Translations under genes and position numbers: made by a program
Part shown: positions 8,256-17,012 of the stretch, piece by piece
Numbering within the stretch: position 1 is the stretch's first letter
How the letters are laid out: each line of letters starts with the position of its first letter
Origin: Candidatus Cryptobacteroides excrementipullorum
GTDB taxonomy: Bacteria; Bacteroidota; Bacteroidia; Bacteroidales; UBA932
Reading direction: 5' to 3'
DNA: 64,000 nt
NCBI GenBank assembly: GCA_017695065.1
Contig: JADILZ010000018.1
Coordinates: forward strand, 1 to 64,000
The notes under the pieces: generated by a model
Told to the model about the DNA's origin: nothing
What the model saw: the letters and a program-made list of their open reading frames with translations, nothing else
The model's database searches: none

Positions 8256-9953
8256 TCAGGCAACTGCGATAAGGATAAGTACCTGGGCCATCAGCACCCT
8301 CATGAACATGGCCAGAGGATAGACAGTGGCATAGCTTACCGAAGTATAGTCTGTCCCGTATGCATTCTGGGCAAATGCCAGGACAGGAGGGTTGGTGCAA
8401 CTTCCGGACAGCAGTCCGCATATCTGGTAGAAGTTGAGCTTGAAGACCAGCCTTCCGACCAGCCCTATCACGAATGTAGGGATGATGGTGATCAGCGCCC
8501 CGTAGAGGATCCACCAGTATCCGCCGTTTACAATGGAGCTGACGAAATTCTCACCCGCCCCGAGTCCGACAGCGGCAAGGAAGATGGATATGCCGAGCTC
8601 ACGGAGCATCATGTTGGCACTTATGGTGGTGTAGGTGGTTATCTTGAGCTTAGGTCCGAAATAGCCTATGAGGATAGCTATGATGAGCGGGCCTCCGGCA
8701 AGGCCGAACTTGATTGCCTGAGGTATGCCTGGGAACTTCATAGGGATGGACCCGAGAAGCACGCCCAGTGCTATACCGAAGAAGATAGGTATAAGGTGAG
8801 GATGGCTCAGGCTTGACTCAGAGTTACCTACAGCCTTGGCCACCTTGTCGATGGCATTGTCCGGACCTACTACCAGAATGGCATCACCGAGCTGGAGGGT
8901 AAGATTTGGGTTGGCCACGAGGTCAACTCCGGAACGGGAAACCCTTGTGATGCTGACACCGTATGTAGACCTGATTCTCAAGTCCCTGAGTTTCTTGCCT
9001 GTAAGTGAGGACTTGGTTATAACAAGACGTCTTACTGTCATGGTGGTGTCAAGCTTGTCCCATACCTCCTTAGGCATGTCTATCACTTTCCCGAAAAGCA
9101 TGGTCACCACGTCCACGGAACTCTGCGAAGTCACCACGAGAACCTTGTCGTCCTTGTTGATGACCGTAGAAGCGAGAGGGACCTCTACTGCTCCGGAACT
9201 TCCGCTGCGCTGGATTCTGGAAACCACGAACTTATTGGTTATCTCCTTGTCTATCTCCACGAGAGTCTTCCCGAAGATGGCAGGGTTCTCTACCTGGAAA
9301 GCGATACGCACGGCACTCTCGATGCCTGCCTCCTCCCCGTCAAGCTGTGCCTCTTCCTTCTTCAGGTCCACCTTGAACATGGCCTTAATGATCATGAGAA
9401 CGGCTATGACCCCGAGCACGCCGAGAGGATAGGCGACAGCATAACCTGAGGCCAGCGAGGCGGATATTTCCGAAGCCCCGACCTCAGACAGGAACGACCC
9501 TGAGCTTGTGGCATCATAGAAAGTCTGCTGGGCCGCACCGAGTCCAGGGGTGTTGGTCACAGCTCCGGACATCACTCCGGTAAGGGTGACAAGGCTCTCG
9601 CCAGTGATAAGATGTATCACATAGGTGGTAATTACCCCCATAAGTACAAGGCCGATAGCCAGCATGTTAAGTGTAAGTCCACCTTTCTTGAACGAATGGA
9701 AGAAACCAGGCCCCACCTGAAGACCGATGGAGAACACGAACAGGATAAGTCCGAACTCCTTGAGAAAATGGAGCAGATTGTCATCCGCACGGAAGCCGAA
9801 ATGGCTCAGGAGGATACCCACGAACAAAATCCATGTCGTACCGAGCGAGACTCCCTTGAATTTGAATTTTCCCAGATAAATTCCGGCTGCAATGACAAAG
9901 GCGAGCAACATAATCGAATGCCCTGTACCTTGACCGAAAAACAAATCTCTCAT
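8256..9953 (-). CDS. AspT/YidE/YbjL-family transporter with two TrkA-C domains
   Basis: This 565-residue inner-membrane protein has two membrane halves of about 170 residues on either side of a soluble middle part. The first half carries GLILFVFSIGLQVGPGFF and a VMSGAVTNTPGLGAA segment; the second carries LLSGSCTNPPVLAFA, the matching duplicated motif. The middle region (about 205-375) holds two RCK_C/TrkA-C-like domains with GDAILVVGP near the end, a ligand-binding module often seen in this family. AspT itself exchanges aspartate and alanine; other members are uncharacterised, so the substrate is open. The gene lies between the thioesterase and the exporter genes with gaps of 35 and 26 nt. 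Confidence 0.8.
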   Translation of the reverse strand: MRDLFFGQGTGHSIMLLAFVIAAGIYLGKFKFKGVSLGTTWILFVGILLSHFGFRADDNLLHFLKEFGLILFVFSIGLQVGPGFFHSFKKGGLTLNMLAIGLVLMGVITTYVIHLITGESLVTLTGVMSGAVTNTPGLGAAQQTFYDATSSGSFLSEVGASEISASLASGYAVAYPLGVLGVIAVLMIIKAMFKVDLKKEEAQLDGEEAGIESAVRIAFQVENPAIFGKTLVEIDKEITNKFVVSRIQRSGSSGAVEVPLASTVINKDDKVLVVTSQSSVDVVTMLFGKVIDMPKEVWDKLDTTMTVRRLVITKSSLTGKKLRDLRIRSTYGVSITRVSRSGVDLVANPNLTLQLGDAILVVGPDNAIDKVAKAVGNSESSLSHPHLIPIFFGIALGVLLGSIPMKFPGIPQAIKFGLAGGPLIIAILIGYFGPKLKITTYTTISANMMLRELGISIFLAAVGLGAGENFVSSIVNGGYWWILYGALITIIPTFVIGLVGRLVFKLNFYQICGLLSGSCTNPPVLAFAQNAYGTDYTSVSYATVYPLAMFMRVLMAQVLILIAVA

Positions 9954-9988
9954 ATCTTTTACTTATGCTTAGGTTTTTCTTTTCCTTC

Positions 9989-10726
9989 TCAGAAAGACAG
10001 CTCTACACAGAACGCGGAACGTCCCTCCGTCTCTCCTTCTATATAATGGCACATGCCGCTCTCCCCTTCCCTGCATGCGCCGTAAATGGAGACCTTGTCC
10101 CCGGGACGAGTCTCATGGTTGAAATTGATCTTCACCTCCTTCACCGGATGCGACGAAGCGAGAGCGTAGCCCACGGCATCCATTGCCCAGACAAGATACA
10201 TGGCGTTGTTCGCATGCCCGTTCAGATCCACGTCCGAATAGGAGACCACATGGTCGCCCACATGCCTCCTCTCCAGATCCGCAGGCATCTGCACTTTCCC
10301 GCAAGGCTGCTCAATGGCATGGTCACGGCAGACGCTTTCCGAGTAAAATCCCGGATTGCGCACTATCCTTCTTGTATCTATATTGAGGACAAGCCACGAA
10401 GATGTGGCTTCGACAAGTATGTTTCCGGAAGTATCCCTGACAGTGAAGTCCCTAATATAAAAAAGGCCTTCCGGCCCCTTGTGCCAGGTCGTGAGATCAA
10501 CTTCTTCCCTCCAGCGCGGGTGGCGGATGAATCGGAAATGCATCCTCGAGAGTACCCATGCGGTCCTGGATGAGATAAGGTCGTCATATCCGAACCCGAG
10601 CACATTTGCATGAAGGTTGGCCGCCTCTTGTGCCAGATCCATGAAAGAAGCCGGCTTGAGCAACTGTGACACGTCAGTGTCATAGCATGGGATTACAATA
10701 TGCTGGCTGAACCTGTTGTCCATCAT
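9989..10726 (-). CDS. Acyl-ACP thioesterase
   Basis: This 245-residue double hot-dog protein belongs to the acyl-ACP thioesterase family. SSWLVLNIDTRRIVR in the middle and DVDLNGHANNAMYLVW near residues 165-180 include the Asn and His of the active site. These enzymes release fatty acids from acyl-carrier protein in the cytoplasm. In Bacteroidota they may feed free fatty acids to phospholipid or lipid A metabolism. It is the first gene of the nine-gene leftward run, and a -7-like element on the minus strand at 10777-10784 (TACTTTTG) lies about 50 nt upstream; no clear -33 element is seen. Confidence 0.85.
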   Translation of the reverse strand: MMDNRFSQHIVIPCYDTDVSQLLKPASFMDLAQEAANLHANVLGFGYDDLISSRTAWVLSRMHFRFIRHPRWREEVDLTTWHKGPEGLFYIRDFTVRDTSGNILVEATSSWLVLNIDTRRIVRNPGFYSESVCRDHAIEQPCGKVQMPADLERRHVGDHVVSYSDVDLNGHANNAMYLVWAMDAVGYALASSHPVKEVKINFNHETRPGDKVSIYGACREGESGMCHYIEGETEGRSAFCVELSF

Positions 10727-10776
10727 ATATCATTCAATGTCAGTCCGTCGAATCAACACTATATAATATCGGCGTG

Positions 10777-10784
10777 CAAAAGTA
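10777..10784 (-). promoter_or_regulatory. Predicted -7 element for the thioesterase-led run
   Basis: Read on the minus strand the sequence is TACTTTTG, a match to the Bacteroidota TAnnTTTG element, about 50 nt before the thioesterase start. A -33 TTTG is not obvious, so this is only a candidate. Confidence 0.4.
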
Positions 10785-10817
10785 GCATTTAATTTTGGAA
10801 TAGTGAAATTTATGGCA

Positions 10818-11765
10818 TCATTCGTCAGGAGTATGCAGCAGTTCGTATTCGTCCGGACTGTACAGGAGGCTGTCCACAGCCTCAGGGAAGATCCTGGCCA
10901 CCACCATATAGAGCACCAGCATCAGCACCGCTGCGGCAAGGACTATAAGCACACCGTACAGGACCTTCCTTTTTCCGGCGTGCAGACCTCCGGCTGACGG
11001 GGAATCCGCAGTCTTGACATGCTCATCCACGGACTTCCCGGCGTCCCCGGTCTCCGCTGCATCGTCCGGCACAGAATCCGTGTCAGGTCCAGGGATATCG
11101 TCAGCAGCCGCGGAAGAAGAGCTCTCCCCGGCATCTGCATCTTCCGTGTCATCTGAAGCGTCAGCCTGGACATCTGCCTGGCAGGCCTCTTCCGCAGGCG
11201 TCCCTGCATTTTCTTCTGCCGCCGTATCCTCCGGTTCCACTGCATCATCCTCCGGCTCTGCGGGCTCGGCACTGTCATCCACAGGCTCTACAATCATGTC
11301 CTTCAGCACATCCAGAGCGGAAGAGACCTCCTCTTTCGTCTCCTGGTGTGTCTTCAACGACACAGGAGCCAGACCGAAGCCGTCCGGATAAATGTCCAGG
11401 TCCTCATCCGCGACAAAGAAAAAATTGTTCTCCTTGGTCGCTCTGAGCCGTCCCAGTCCAGGGAAAACCATATTCTTCTTTTTCTCAAGCACCTCCCTCA
11501 TGCCTGACAGGAAATCAGAAATGACAGCCGAGGCTATCTCCCGGCTCACGCTGTTCTCTGAAGCATAGAGGTCAGCCAGCAGGCCATCATCATCTGCACC
11601 CTGACGGAAAGAAAGTTTCCTGTAGGGAGGATTGATAGTATATCCTTTATCGGAAAAAGAAGCCGGCACCGTATCGGCGACAAAGATCCCCAGACCGGGG
11701 AGAGCAACCCTGTCATGCACCAGGATGAGTTCCCTGACCATCTTTGACAACAGATCTATATCCAT
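10818..11765 (-). CDS. HU-CCDC81-type domain protein with membrane anchor and acidic linker
   Basis: The protein has about 315 residues, taking the ATG at 11765 (MDIDLLSKMVRELILVHD); the longer frame to 11804 starts in the AT-rich leader. The first 150 or so residues look like the bacterial HU-CCDC81 pair: VALPGLGIFVADTV, INPPYRKLSFRQ and VFPGLGRLRATKENNFFFV, folds related to HU/IHF histone-like proteins. A long low-complexity stretch rich in Glu, Asp, Ala and Pro (about 160-265) follows, then one membrane helix near 275-297 and a short tail. Bacteroidota homologues often end in a SPOR domain, which is absent here. The topology places the HU-like part in the cytoplasm and a tail of about 20 residues in the periplasm. 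A link between nucleoid and envelope is speculative. Confidence 0.65.
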   Translation of the reverse strand: MDIDLLSKMVRELILVHDRVALPGLGIFVADTVPASFSDKGYTINPPYRKLSFRQGADDDGLLADLYASENSVSREIASAVISDFLSGMREVLEKKKNMVFPGLGRLRATKENNFFFVADEDLDIYPDGFGLAPVSLKTHQETKEEVSSALDVLKDMIVEPVDDSAEPAEPEDDAVEPEDTAAEENAGTPAEEACQADVQADASDDTEDADAGESSSSAAADDIPGPDTDSVPDDAAETGDAGKSVDEHVKTADSPSAGGLHAGKRKVLYGVLIVLAAAVLMLVLYMVVARIFPEAVDSLLYSPDEYELLHTPDE

Positions 11766-11817
11766 AAAATTTCGATGAAAAAGCCGCACAGCGGCAGTGA
11801 ACAATTATTTCCCGACA

Positions 11818-11825
11818 CAAATGTA
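11818..11825 (-). promoter_or_regulatory. Candidate -7 element for the HU-CCDC81 gene
   Basis: The minus strand reads TACATTTG, matching TAnnTTTG, about 50 nt upstream of the chosen start at 11765. The -33 element is not well placed. Confidence 0.35.
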
Positions 11826-11866
11826 CATTTATTAAATCAATTTTTCCTCAAAAAATTTTCAAAAAA

Positions 11867-11897
11867 TTTGCAGATTAAGAAAAATGTTGTACCTTTG
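11867..11897 (+). promoter_or_regulatory. Promoter of tRNA-Asn
   Basis: TTTG at 11867-11870 and TACCTTTG at 11890-11897, separated by 19 nt, match the Bacteroidota sigma-ABfr consensus. The tRNA begins 36 nt further on. Confidence 0.75.
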
Positions 11898-11933
11898 CAA
11901 TCCCATTCGGAAAGATACCGATGAGACACAAAT

Positions 11934-12007
11934 TCCTGAATAGCTCAGTTGGTTAGAGCATCTGACTGTTAATCAGAGGGTCGCAGGTTCAAGTCCTGCT
12001 TCAGGAG
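11934..12007 (+). tRNA. tRNA-Asn (anticodon GTT)
   Basis: The sequence folds into a complete cloverleaf of 74 nt. Acceptor arms TCCTGAA and TTCAGGA pair fully, the D arm is TAGCTCAGTTGGTTAGAGC, the anticodon arm CTGACTGTTAATCAG carries GTT at 11968-11970, and the T arm contains GGTTCAAGTCC. The discriminator is G and no CCA is encoded, as is common in this phylum. It has its own promoter and terminator. Confidence 0.96.
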
Positions 12008-12013
12008 CAACTG

Positions 12014-12045
12014 ATAAGACGTTGATTTTCAACGTCTTATTTTTG
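12014..12045 (+). terminator. Intrinsic terminator of tRNA-Asn
   Basis: A perfect 12-bp stem (12014-12025 with 12029-12040) around a TTT loop is followed by a run of T, a textbook rho-independent terminator 7 nt after the tRNA. Confidence 0.9.
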
Positions 12046-12086
12046 TTTAAAAGATATTGCCAGATACAGTAATAATTTGGGCAAAC

Positions 12087-12138
12087 AACAACTTGGGGTT
12101 GTATCAAAACATTCATTTTGACACAACCCCAAGTTGTT
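12087..12138 (-). terminator. Long hairpin downstream of ompH, sharing a 21-nt tip with 39253-39289
   Basis: Sixteen perfect base pairs (12087-12102 with 12123-12138) enclose a tip that itself can pair (TCAAAA with TTTTGA around CATTCA). An outer pair, GCCAGA at 12059-12064 with TCTGGC at 12143-12148, extends the structure. It lies just past the ompH stop and between convergent units. The 21 nt at 12102-12122 recur exactly at 39261-39281 on a different stem. Confidence 0.75.
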
Positions 12139-12158
12139 TTACTCTGGCTAAAAAGCGG

Positions 12159-12740
12159 TTACTGAGCTGCTCCCGTAGCCTGAGCTTTGGCCTGAAGTTC
12201 AGCCTGTAGAGACTCGATAGTCCTGTCAGCCGGAATATTCAGTGCCTCCCTGGCGCTCTGCGTAAGGTTTGTACTCTGGCTCTCATCAATATAAAGAAGC
12301 TGTGAAGAGTCGAATACATAGATGAACCCCTGGGCCTTGGCAAGATTTGTCACCACTTCCTGGGCCTTCTGGTATATAGGGGCCATCAGGGCGTTCTGCA
12401 TCTGGGCTATATCCTGCTGGCTTGTCTGCTCAAACTCCTGTATCCTGGTCTGGATGCTCTGGATTTCACGGCCCTTGCTTTCCCTTACAGACTGCGTCCA
12501 TGTAGCCTGTTTGCTCTCAAATTCAGCATATTTGGTGTTGAACTCCTCGATCATGCTCTGATATGTGTCCTGAATCTCCTTCTGGGAAGCATCCATCTGC
12601 ACACGTGCGGAATCCATCTCCGGCATAAGCTGTACAAGCTCGCTGAAATTCACATGGGCGAACTTAGGCCCCTGCGCTGAAGCAGCTGCACCCAAGAAAA
12701 GGAAAGCCGCTGCAATGATCATAATCTTTTTCATACTCAT
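12159..12740 (-). CDS. OmpH/Skp-family periplasmic chaperone
   Basis: This 193-residue secreted protein has a signal peptide (MKKIMIIAAAFLFLGAAASAQ, cleavage after about residue 22) and a long helical, probably coiled-coil middle rich in Glu, Gln and Ser. It ends with FIYVFDSSQLLYIDESQS, typical of OmpH/Skp proteins. Skp binds unfolded outer-membrane proteins in the periplasm and hands them to the BAM machine. The gene lies 45 nt downstream of bamA on the same strand, the usual arrangement. ATG at 12740 or 12734 could both be used; the second gives a more typical signal peptide. Confidence 0.88.
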   Translation of the reverse strand: MSMKKIMIIAAAFLFLGAAASAQGPKFAHVNFSELVQLMPEMDSARVQMDASQKEIQDTYQSMIEEFNTKYAEFESKQATWTQSVRESKGREIQSIQTRIQEFEQTSQQDIAQMQNALMAPIYQKAQEVVTNLAKAQGFIYVFDSSQLLYIDESQSTNLTQSAREALNIPADRTIESLQAELQAKAQATGAAQ

Positions 12741-12785
12741 ATTTTCTTAGTTTGTTGTTTTCCTTCATTCAATTCAAGTCCCGGA

Positions 12786-15371
12786 TCAGAACTGCTGGCC
12801 TATCACGAAGTGGAACTGGCTTCCACCGTACTGGCTGTCATCGAATCCGTATCCCCAGTCAACTCCGAGCAGGCCGATCATAGGCAGGAACACCCTTACG
12901 CCGACTCCTGCGGACCTCTTGATCTGGAACGGATTGAAATCCCTTATGTCAGACCATGCGTTACCTCCTTCAAGGAAGACAAGGGCGAATATGGTGGACT
13001 GAGGCTGCAATACCACAGGGTAACGGAGTTCTACAGTGAACTTGTCATATACATTACCCGAGTATGCATATCCGTTTGCATAAGGCGCATACACCTGAGG
13101 TGTAAGCGAATAGTTTTCATAACCCCTGAGAGAAATCACCTCAGATCCGTAAGTGTTGTAGCCTGACATACCGTCACCTCCGACAAGGAATCCCTCGAAA
13201 GGAGAATAGCCCCAGTTCCTGTTGTAGTATCCGAGATATCCGAACTGCGCCCTTGCCATGAGGACGAGATCACCCGCCAGTTTTGTATAGATGGCTCCCT
13301 TGAAAGACCATTTGTGGTACTCGATCCATTTGTACCTGTCCTCGGACGACTGAAGGTTGTAGTCTATGTCCCTCCAGCTGCTTACTCTCGTAGGGTTGCC
13401 GTTCTGGTCAAGAACACCCTTGTCCTTTCTTCTCAACAGCGAATACGGAGGTGTAAGCTGAAGAGAGAAACTGAACTCGGATCCCTGACGAGGGTAGATC
13501 TGCTGGTCAGTAGATGTCCTTGAGAGACTGAGGGTGTAGCTCAGGTTGTGGGATATACCGGTATCAAACAGGAAGTTGTAACTCCAGTTCTGGAGACGGT
13601 AGGTCTGCCAGCTCAACTGGTTGTAGAGGACGAAGTAGTTGTCCGGCCATTTGAGCCTGTTACCGATACCGGCGGCGACACCATAAACTTCCATGAACTC
13701 GTCGTTGTTCAGGATATTGAAAGCGATATAGGAATTGGTCTGCCTCGTATAATAGAGTGAAATGCTCAATGACGTAGGCTTCTTTCCGAAAAGCCAAGGC
13801 TCCATGAAACTTGCTGAAAGGCTGGTGTAATACGTACCGTTGGTCTGGAACCTTATCGCGAGATTCTGCGCATCACCGAGCGGGACAGGGCGCCACGCCG
13901 ACTTGTCAAACATACGGCGAGTGGAGAAGTTGTTGAAACTCAGTCCCACAGTGGCAACGAACGTATTGCCGCCCCATCCTCCGGAAAGCTCCAGCTGGCT
14001 TGACGGCTTCTCCGTCACATTATACACGAGGTCAACAGTATTGTCAGCCTGGTTAGGTATGATTGACCATCCTTTCGCAGGATCCGCTATAGCCTCCGGG
14101 TCAAACTGGCCCAGCGAAGCGATTTCCCTTATGGACCTTTCAAAATCAGTCTGGCTGAAAAGATAGCCCGGACGTGTGAATATCTGTCTCCTGACCACCC
14201 TCTCGTTGGTGAGGTCGTTGCCGTTGATGATGATATTGTTGAGCGTAGCCGGCTTCCCTTCCACAATCCTCATCTCCACATCGACGGAATCCCCTTCAAT
14301 ATTGAGCTCCACAGGCTGGAGGCTGAAGAACAGGTACCCGTTGTCCCTGTAAAGCTTGGAAACATCATATTCATTCTGCTTCCCGCCTCCGAAAAGACGT
14401 TTTTCCATCGTAACCACATCATAGACATCCCCTTTCTTGATCATAAGGATGTCATTGAGCTGTTCTGAAGAGTAGACGGAGTTTCCTGTCCATGTTATAT
14501 CCCGGAAGAAATACTGGCGGCCTTCATCAATGACAAAGTCTATCTGGAGCCTGTTCGGCTCAATATAATACATTGTATCCTTGATGATTCTCGCATCCCT
14601 GTATCCGGCTTCGTTGAAAGCACTGATGAGGTTGGTCTTGTCGTTTGAGTATTCCTTCTCATTGAATTTCTTGGAACTGAAGAAGTTCAGCAGACGCATA
14701 TCCTTGGTCTTCTTCATGGATCTGGCGAGTTTCGACTCCTTGACATGGTCGTTGCCAGCGAAAGTGATTTTCTTGATCTTGACCTTCTGGCCCCGGTCTA
14801 CGGCGAAATTGACCCTTATCGCACTTTTGACCAGAGTGTCACGCTTGGTCTGCACATCCACCTTTGTAAGGAGGAATCCTTTTTCCTTGTAATACCTTAT
14901 AATAATATCGGAAGCAGCCTTGGCGACATAATCGGAAAACTCCCCGCCTCTGCGCAGGTTGAGCCTCTCTTCCAGCTCCTTCTTCTCCCCTGTCTTGACA
15001 CCCGAGAAAGTCCATCTCGATACCCTCGGACGCTCCACGATGCTTATCTTGAAGAATGCAGTGTCTGTTGCCGGAACAATCGAATCTACTACCACTGCGA
15101 CATCCTCGAAATACCTCTGGAGCCATAACCTGTTGACTATCGACGATATATCTTCACCAGGAACTGTGACTTCAAGCCCTTTCTGGAGTCCTGTAAGCTG
15201 TATTATCTGCTTGTCTGCGAAATAATGGTTCCCTTCGACAGACACACCGCCTACTATATATTTACGGGGATTGTTGTAGTCAACCACAATGCCATCTCCT
15301 TCGGCCTGGGCCAATGCCGGAATGCAGAGGACTGCAGCCACCAGGAAGAAGATTATCCGACCAACTCTCAT
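12786..15371 (-). CDS. bamA: Outer-membrane protein assembly factor BamA
   Basis: This 861-residue protein has a signal peptide (about residues 1-23, ending ALAQA), a periplasmic region of about five POTRA repeats (about 35-430) and a C-terminal 16-strand barrel ending in FHFVIGQQF with the required terminal aromatic residue. POTRA-like segments include VSRWTFSGVKTGEKKELEER and LNNIIINGNDLTNERVVRRQ. BamA inserts beta-barrel proteins into the outer membrane. It sits between uppS and ompH, as in many Bacteroidales. A minus-strand -7 element, TATATTTG at 15406-15413, lies 35 nt before the start, so it may have its own promoter as well as read-through from uppS. Confidence 0.95.
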   Translation of the reverse strand: MRVGRIIFFLVAAVLCIPALAQAEGDGIVVDYNNPRKYIVGGVSVEGNHYFADKQIIQLTGLQKGLEVTVPGEDISSIVNRLWLQRYFEDVAVVVDSIVPATDTAFFKISIVERPRVSRWTFSGVKTGEKKELEERLNLRRGGEFSDYVAKAASDIIIRYYKEKGFLLTKVDVQTKRDTLVKSAIRVNFAVDRGQKVKIKKITFAGNDHVKESKLARSMKKTKDMRLLNFFSSKKFNEKEYSNDKTNLISAFNEAGYRDARIIKDTMYYIEPNRLQIDFVIDEGRQYFFRDITWTGNSVYSSEQLNDILMIKKGDVYDVVTMEKRLFGGGKQNEYDVSKLYRDNGYLFFSLQPVELNIEGDSVDVEMRIVEGKPATLNNIIINGNDLTNERVVRRQIFTRPGYLFSQTDFERSIREIASLGQFDPEAIADPAKGWSIIPNQADNTVDLVYNVTEKPSSQLELSGGWGGNTFVATVGLSFNNFSTRRMFDKSAWRPVPLGDAQNLAIRFQTNGTYYTSLSASFMEPWLFGKKPTSLSISLYYTRQTNSYIAFNILNNDEFMEVYGVAAGIGNRLKWPDNYFVLYNQLSWQTYRLQNWSYNFLFDTGISHNLSYTLSLSRTSTDQQIYPRQGSEFSFSLQLTPPYSLLRRKDKGVLDQNGNPTRVSSWRDIDYNLQSSEDRYKWIEYHKWSFKGAIYTKLAGDLVLMARAQFGYLGYYNRNWGYSPFEGFLVGGDGMSGYNTYGSEVISLRGYENYSLTPQVYAPYANGYAYSGNVYDKFTVELRYPVVLQPQSTIFALVFLEGGNAWSDIRDFNPFQIKRSAGVGVRVFLPMIGLLGVDWGYGFDDSQYGGSQFHFVIGQQF

Positions 15372-15405
15372 CTTTATCTTATATGTGTTAAATGAAATAA
15401 ACGTG

Positions 15406-15413
15406 CAAATATA
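15406..15413 (-). promoter_or_regulatory. Candidate -7 element upstream of bamA
   Basis: The minus strand reads TATATTTG, a full TAnnTTTG match, 35 nt before the bamA start and just past the uppS stop codon. The -33 region would fall inside uppS and was not clearly identified. Confidence 0.45.
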
Positions 15414-15418
15414 GAAAA

Positions 15419-16150
15419 TTATTTAACTTTACCATAGCGTCTGTCCCGTTTTGCATACTCTTGGATGGCAGCATCGAATTCTTCAGCCCTGAAATCCGGC
15501 CAAAGGACGTCGGTGAAATACAGTTCGGAGTACGCACACTGCCACAAGAGATAATTGCTTATGCGCAGCTCTCCGGAAGTCCTTATGATAAGGTCCGGGT
15601 CAGGGATACCGGAAGTGACAAGATAGCGGCTGAAGTCCTCCAGGCCCATGCCCGAGACCTCCGCTGACCTCGACGGGTCGGCAGCAAGCTCCAGCGCGAG
15701 CTTCTTCGCTGCCTGCAGGATATCCCATCTCCCGCTGTAACTCATGAAGATGACAAGTGAAAGGTTGCCGCACCCGGCGGTCTTTTCCATACATTCGTCT
15801 ATCATTTCATTAAGGGAGTCATCGAGCCTCGCCCTGTTCCCGAGAACAATGAACCTTATCCCGTTTTTGAGGAATGTGGGAAGTTCGTTCACCATTGCCT
15901 TGACCATCAGCTCCATCAAGGCATTCACCTCAGCCTCCGGCCTGTTCCAGTTCTCTTCAGAGAAAGCGAAAAGGGAAAGGTACTTCACCCCTTTCCTTAT
16001 GGCTTCCTCGGTACAGGAACGGACACTTTCCACTCCTTCGGCATGACCGAAGCAGCGTTCCTTTCCCCGTTCTTTCGCCCATCTCCCGTTCCCGTCCATT
16101 ATTATGGAAACATGCAACGGAATCTTGTCATTATTTTCCATATCATTCAC
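15419..16150 (-). CDS. uppS: Undecaprenyl diphosphate synthase
   Basis: This 243-residue cytosolic cis-prenyltransferase makes undecaprenyl diphosphate, the lipid carrier for peptidoglycan and O-antigen. IIMDGNGRWAKERG near residues 16-29 holds the catalytic Asp and the diphosphate-binding loop. LSLFAFSEENWNRP and PDPDLIIRTSGELRISNYLLW are the other two family signatures, and the length is standard. The start overlaps the nadK stop by 4 nt, so translation is probably coupled. The next gene is bamA, 47 nt downstream. Confidence 0.96.
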   Translation of the reverse strand: MNDMENNDKIPLHVSIIMDGNGRWAKERGKERCFGHAEGVESVRSCTEEAIRKGVKYLSLFAFSEENWNRPEAEVNALMELMVKAMVNELPTFLKNGIRFIVLGNRARLDDSLNEMIDECMEKTAGCGNLSLVIFMSYSGRWDILQAAKKLALELAADPSRSAEVSGMGLEDFSRYLVTSGIPDPDLIIRTSGELRISNYLLWQCAYSELYFTDVLWPDFRAEEFDAAIQEYAKRDRRYGKVK

Positions 16151-16989
16151 TGAATATTTCCATTTCTGATATCCTCGCCCCAGAACAGCTTGCCTGTCAG
16201 GGCATTGATGAAGTTTGAACTGTTGAGTCTGACACGTCTCAACGAAAACCGGGCCATAGATACGGTAATCTTCGAAGAAGCGCTGATTTCAGTGTTCCTG
16301 TTGTCCGCAGTGAAAAGCACGTTCTTGTCCCGCGACACAAAACCTATCTTCACCACTGAAGTATCCGGGATGACAAGAGGCCTGACATTCAGATTGTGCG
16401 GAGCTATCGGAGCGATTATGAGCACTTTCGCCTCCGGGAGCACAATCGGACCTCCGACACTCAGGGAATATGCCGTGGAGCCTGAACTCGTGGCCACAAG
16501 CAGCCCGTCAGACCAGTACACCGGAAGGCTGTTGCCATCGACGCTGACTGTAATGCCAAGCGTGGCGGCCCCCGAGCGGTGCACGGTAACCTCATTCAAT
16601 GCATAAGGCCAGCTGTCAATCTGCGGACATCCAGATGCGGGACCCAGGACGGCATGGAGCAGCGTCCTGTGCTCCACGGTGAACGCTCCGGAGGCAACCG
16701 CCGCACACACATCCCCTGGCTTGTTCTCGGAAAGGAACCCGAGACGTCCGAAATTGACCCCGAGCACAGGGATGCCGCTGTCTGACGCCACAGTCGCAGC
16801 GGAAAGGAACGTCCCATCCCCGCCTATGCTCAATATCATTTCAGTGCCAGGCTCTATATCGCCGGACGAACATACCCGGTACATCCTGTACCCGAGATTC
16901 CGGAACCCCTGCTCAAGATCCCCGTATCCAGGTGCGGAAATGAACTTCCTGTCGCGAATAAAAACAGCCAGTTTCCTGTCGGATTCCAT
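16147..16989 (-). CDS. nadK: NAD kinase
   Basis: This 280-residue kinase phosphorylates NAD to NADP. LSIGGDGTFLSAA near residues 53-65 carries the GGDGT signature, VLGVNFGRLGFLSE follows, and TSSGSTAYSLSVGGPIV near 167-183 holds the second conserved loop. It is the first gene of the leftward run nadK-uppS-bamA-ompH and is divergent from pdxJ, with 93 nt between the two start codons. A minus-strand TAATTTTG at 17013-17020 may be its -7 element. Confidence 0.94.
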   Translation of the reverse strand: MESDRKLAVFIRDRKFISAPGYGDLEQGFRNLGYRMYRVCSSGDIEPGTEMILSIGGDGTFLSAATVASDSGIPVLGVNFGRLGFLSENKPGDVCAAVASGAFTVEHRTLLHAVLGPASGCPQIDSWPYALNEVTVHRSGAATLGITVSVDGNSLPVYWSDGLLVATSSGSTAYSLSVGGPIVLPEAKVLIIAPIAPHNLNVRPLVIPDTSVVKIGFVSRDKNVLFTADNRNTEISASSKITVSMARFSLRRVRLNSSNFINALTGKLFWGEDIRNGNIQ

Positions 16990-17012
16990 CAGATAAGATT
17001 TGATACAAAATC

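Noticed and set aside
12041..12158. Small RNA gene between tRNA-Asn and ompH
   Set aside because: The segment is explained by the tRNA terminator and the long hairpin, and no promoter was found within it.
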